Below the pieces are notes generated by a model. That model saw only the letters and a list, made by a program, of their open reading frames with translations, ran no database searches and was not told where the DNA came from. This document shows positions 22,884 to 22,940 of a stretch of DNA of 22,940 nt, one piece after another (position 1 is the stretch's first letter; each line of letters starts with the position of its first letter). Origin of the DNA: Chloroflexota bacterium. Lineage in GTDB: Bacteria; Chloroflexota; Anaerolineae; J102. A program made the position numbers and the translations under genes. Where the stretch lies: contig JAADFV010000409.1 of the NCBI GenBank assembly GCA_013152695.1, positions 1 to 22,940 on the forward strand, in the 5' to 3' direction.

Positions 22884-22940
22884 TGGACACCAGCGATGAG
22901 AGGTGTTACTCGGTGGGTATTGATAAATCCTGCCAAGAAT

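Overview
The window looks like a chromosomal segment of a free-living, moderately high-GC bacterium, most likely an uncultured Chloroflexota (Anaerolineae-like). This taxonomic call is inference. It rests on the gene mix (non-pyrrolysine MttB-family methyltransferases, an IclR regulator, a very large GH13-like protein, a DUF92 protein beside an ALG5-like glycosyltransferase, HhH/DUF4332-type membrane proteins) and on mosaic intergenic repeats. No rRNA gene, complete tRNA gene, transposase, phage gene or CRISPR array was seen.

Layout. 1-336 is a repeat-rich intergenic mosaic. 337-2123 (minus) holds two membrane-anchored proteins: an HhH protein with a run of 15-residue acidic/proline repeats, then a protein with two Ig-like domains. 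A candidate sigma70-type promoter lies at about 2354-2382. 2866-7159 (plus) carries a SHOCT-domain lipoprotein-like protein, an unrecognised small helical protein, an ArsB/NhaD/SLC13-type permease, and an OmpR-type response regulator with its histidine kinase. 7160-7479, between convergent genes, is a dense array of short hairpins. 7480-9012 (minus) is a DEAD-box RNA helicase. 9216-10703 (minus) is a tight cluster of a PaaI-like thioesterase and two half-size permeases, which look like a split two-domain permease.

10865-16928 (minus) is the most interesting block: MttB-like methyltransferase, molybdopterin oxidoreductase (broken by a one-base frameshift), IclR regulator, second MttB-like methyltransferase. 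Just upstream is a palindrome of the 15-bp layout used by IclR-family proteins (TGAAAC-ACA-GTTTCA), placed just downstream of a candidate promoter. I infer an IclR-controlled catabolic operon for a methylated (quaternary-amine-like) compound. The corrinoid protein and reactivase that MttB enzymes normally need are not in the window.

17344-22628 (plus) is a three-gene run: a 1209-residue GH13-like protein whose region-IV histidine is replaced by proline, a DUF92/TMEM19 (VTE6-like) membrane protein, and a GT2 polyprenyl-phosphate glucosyltransferase-like protein. Together they suggest glucan or lipid-linked glucose metabolism. The last 312 bases are non-coding with GC-rich hairpins.
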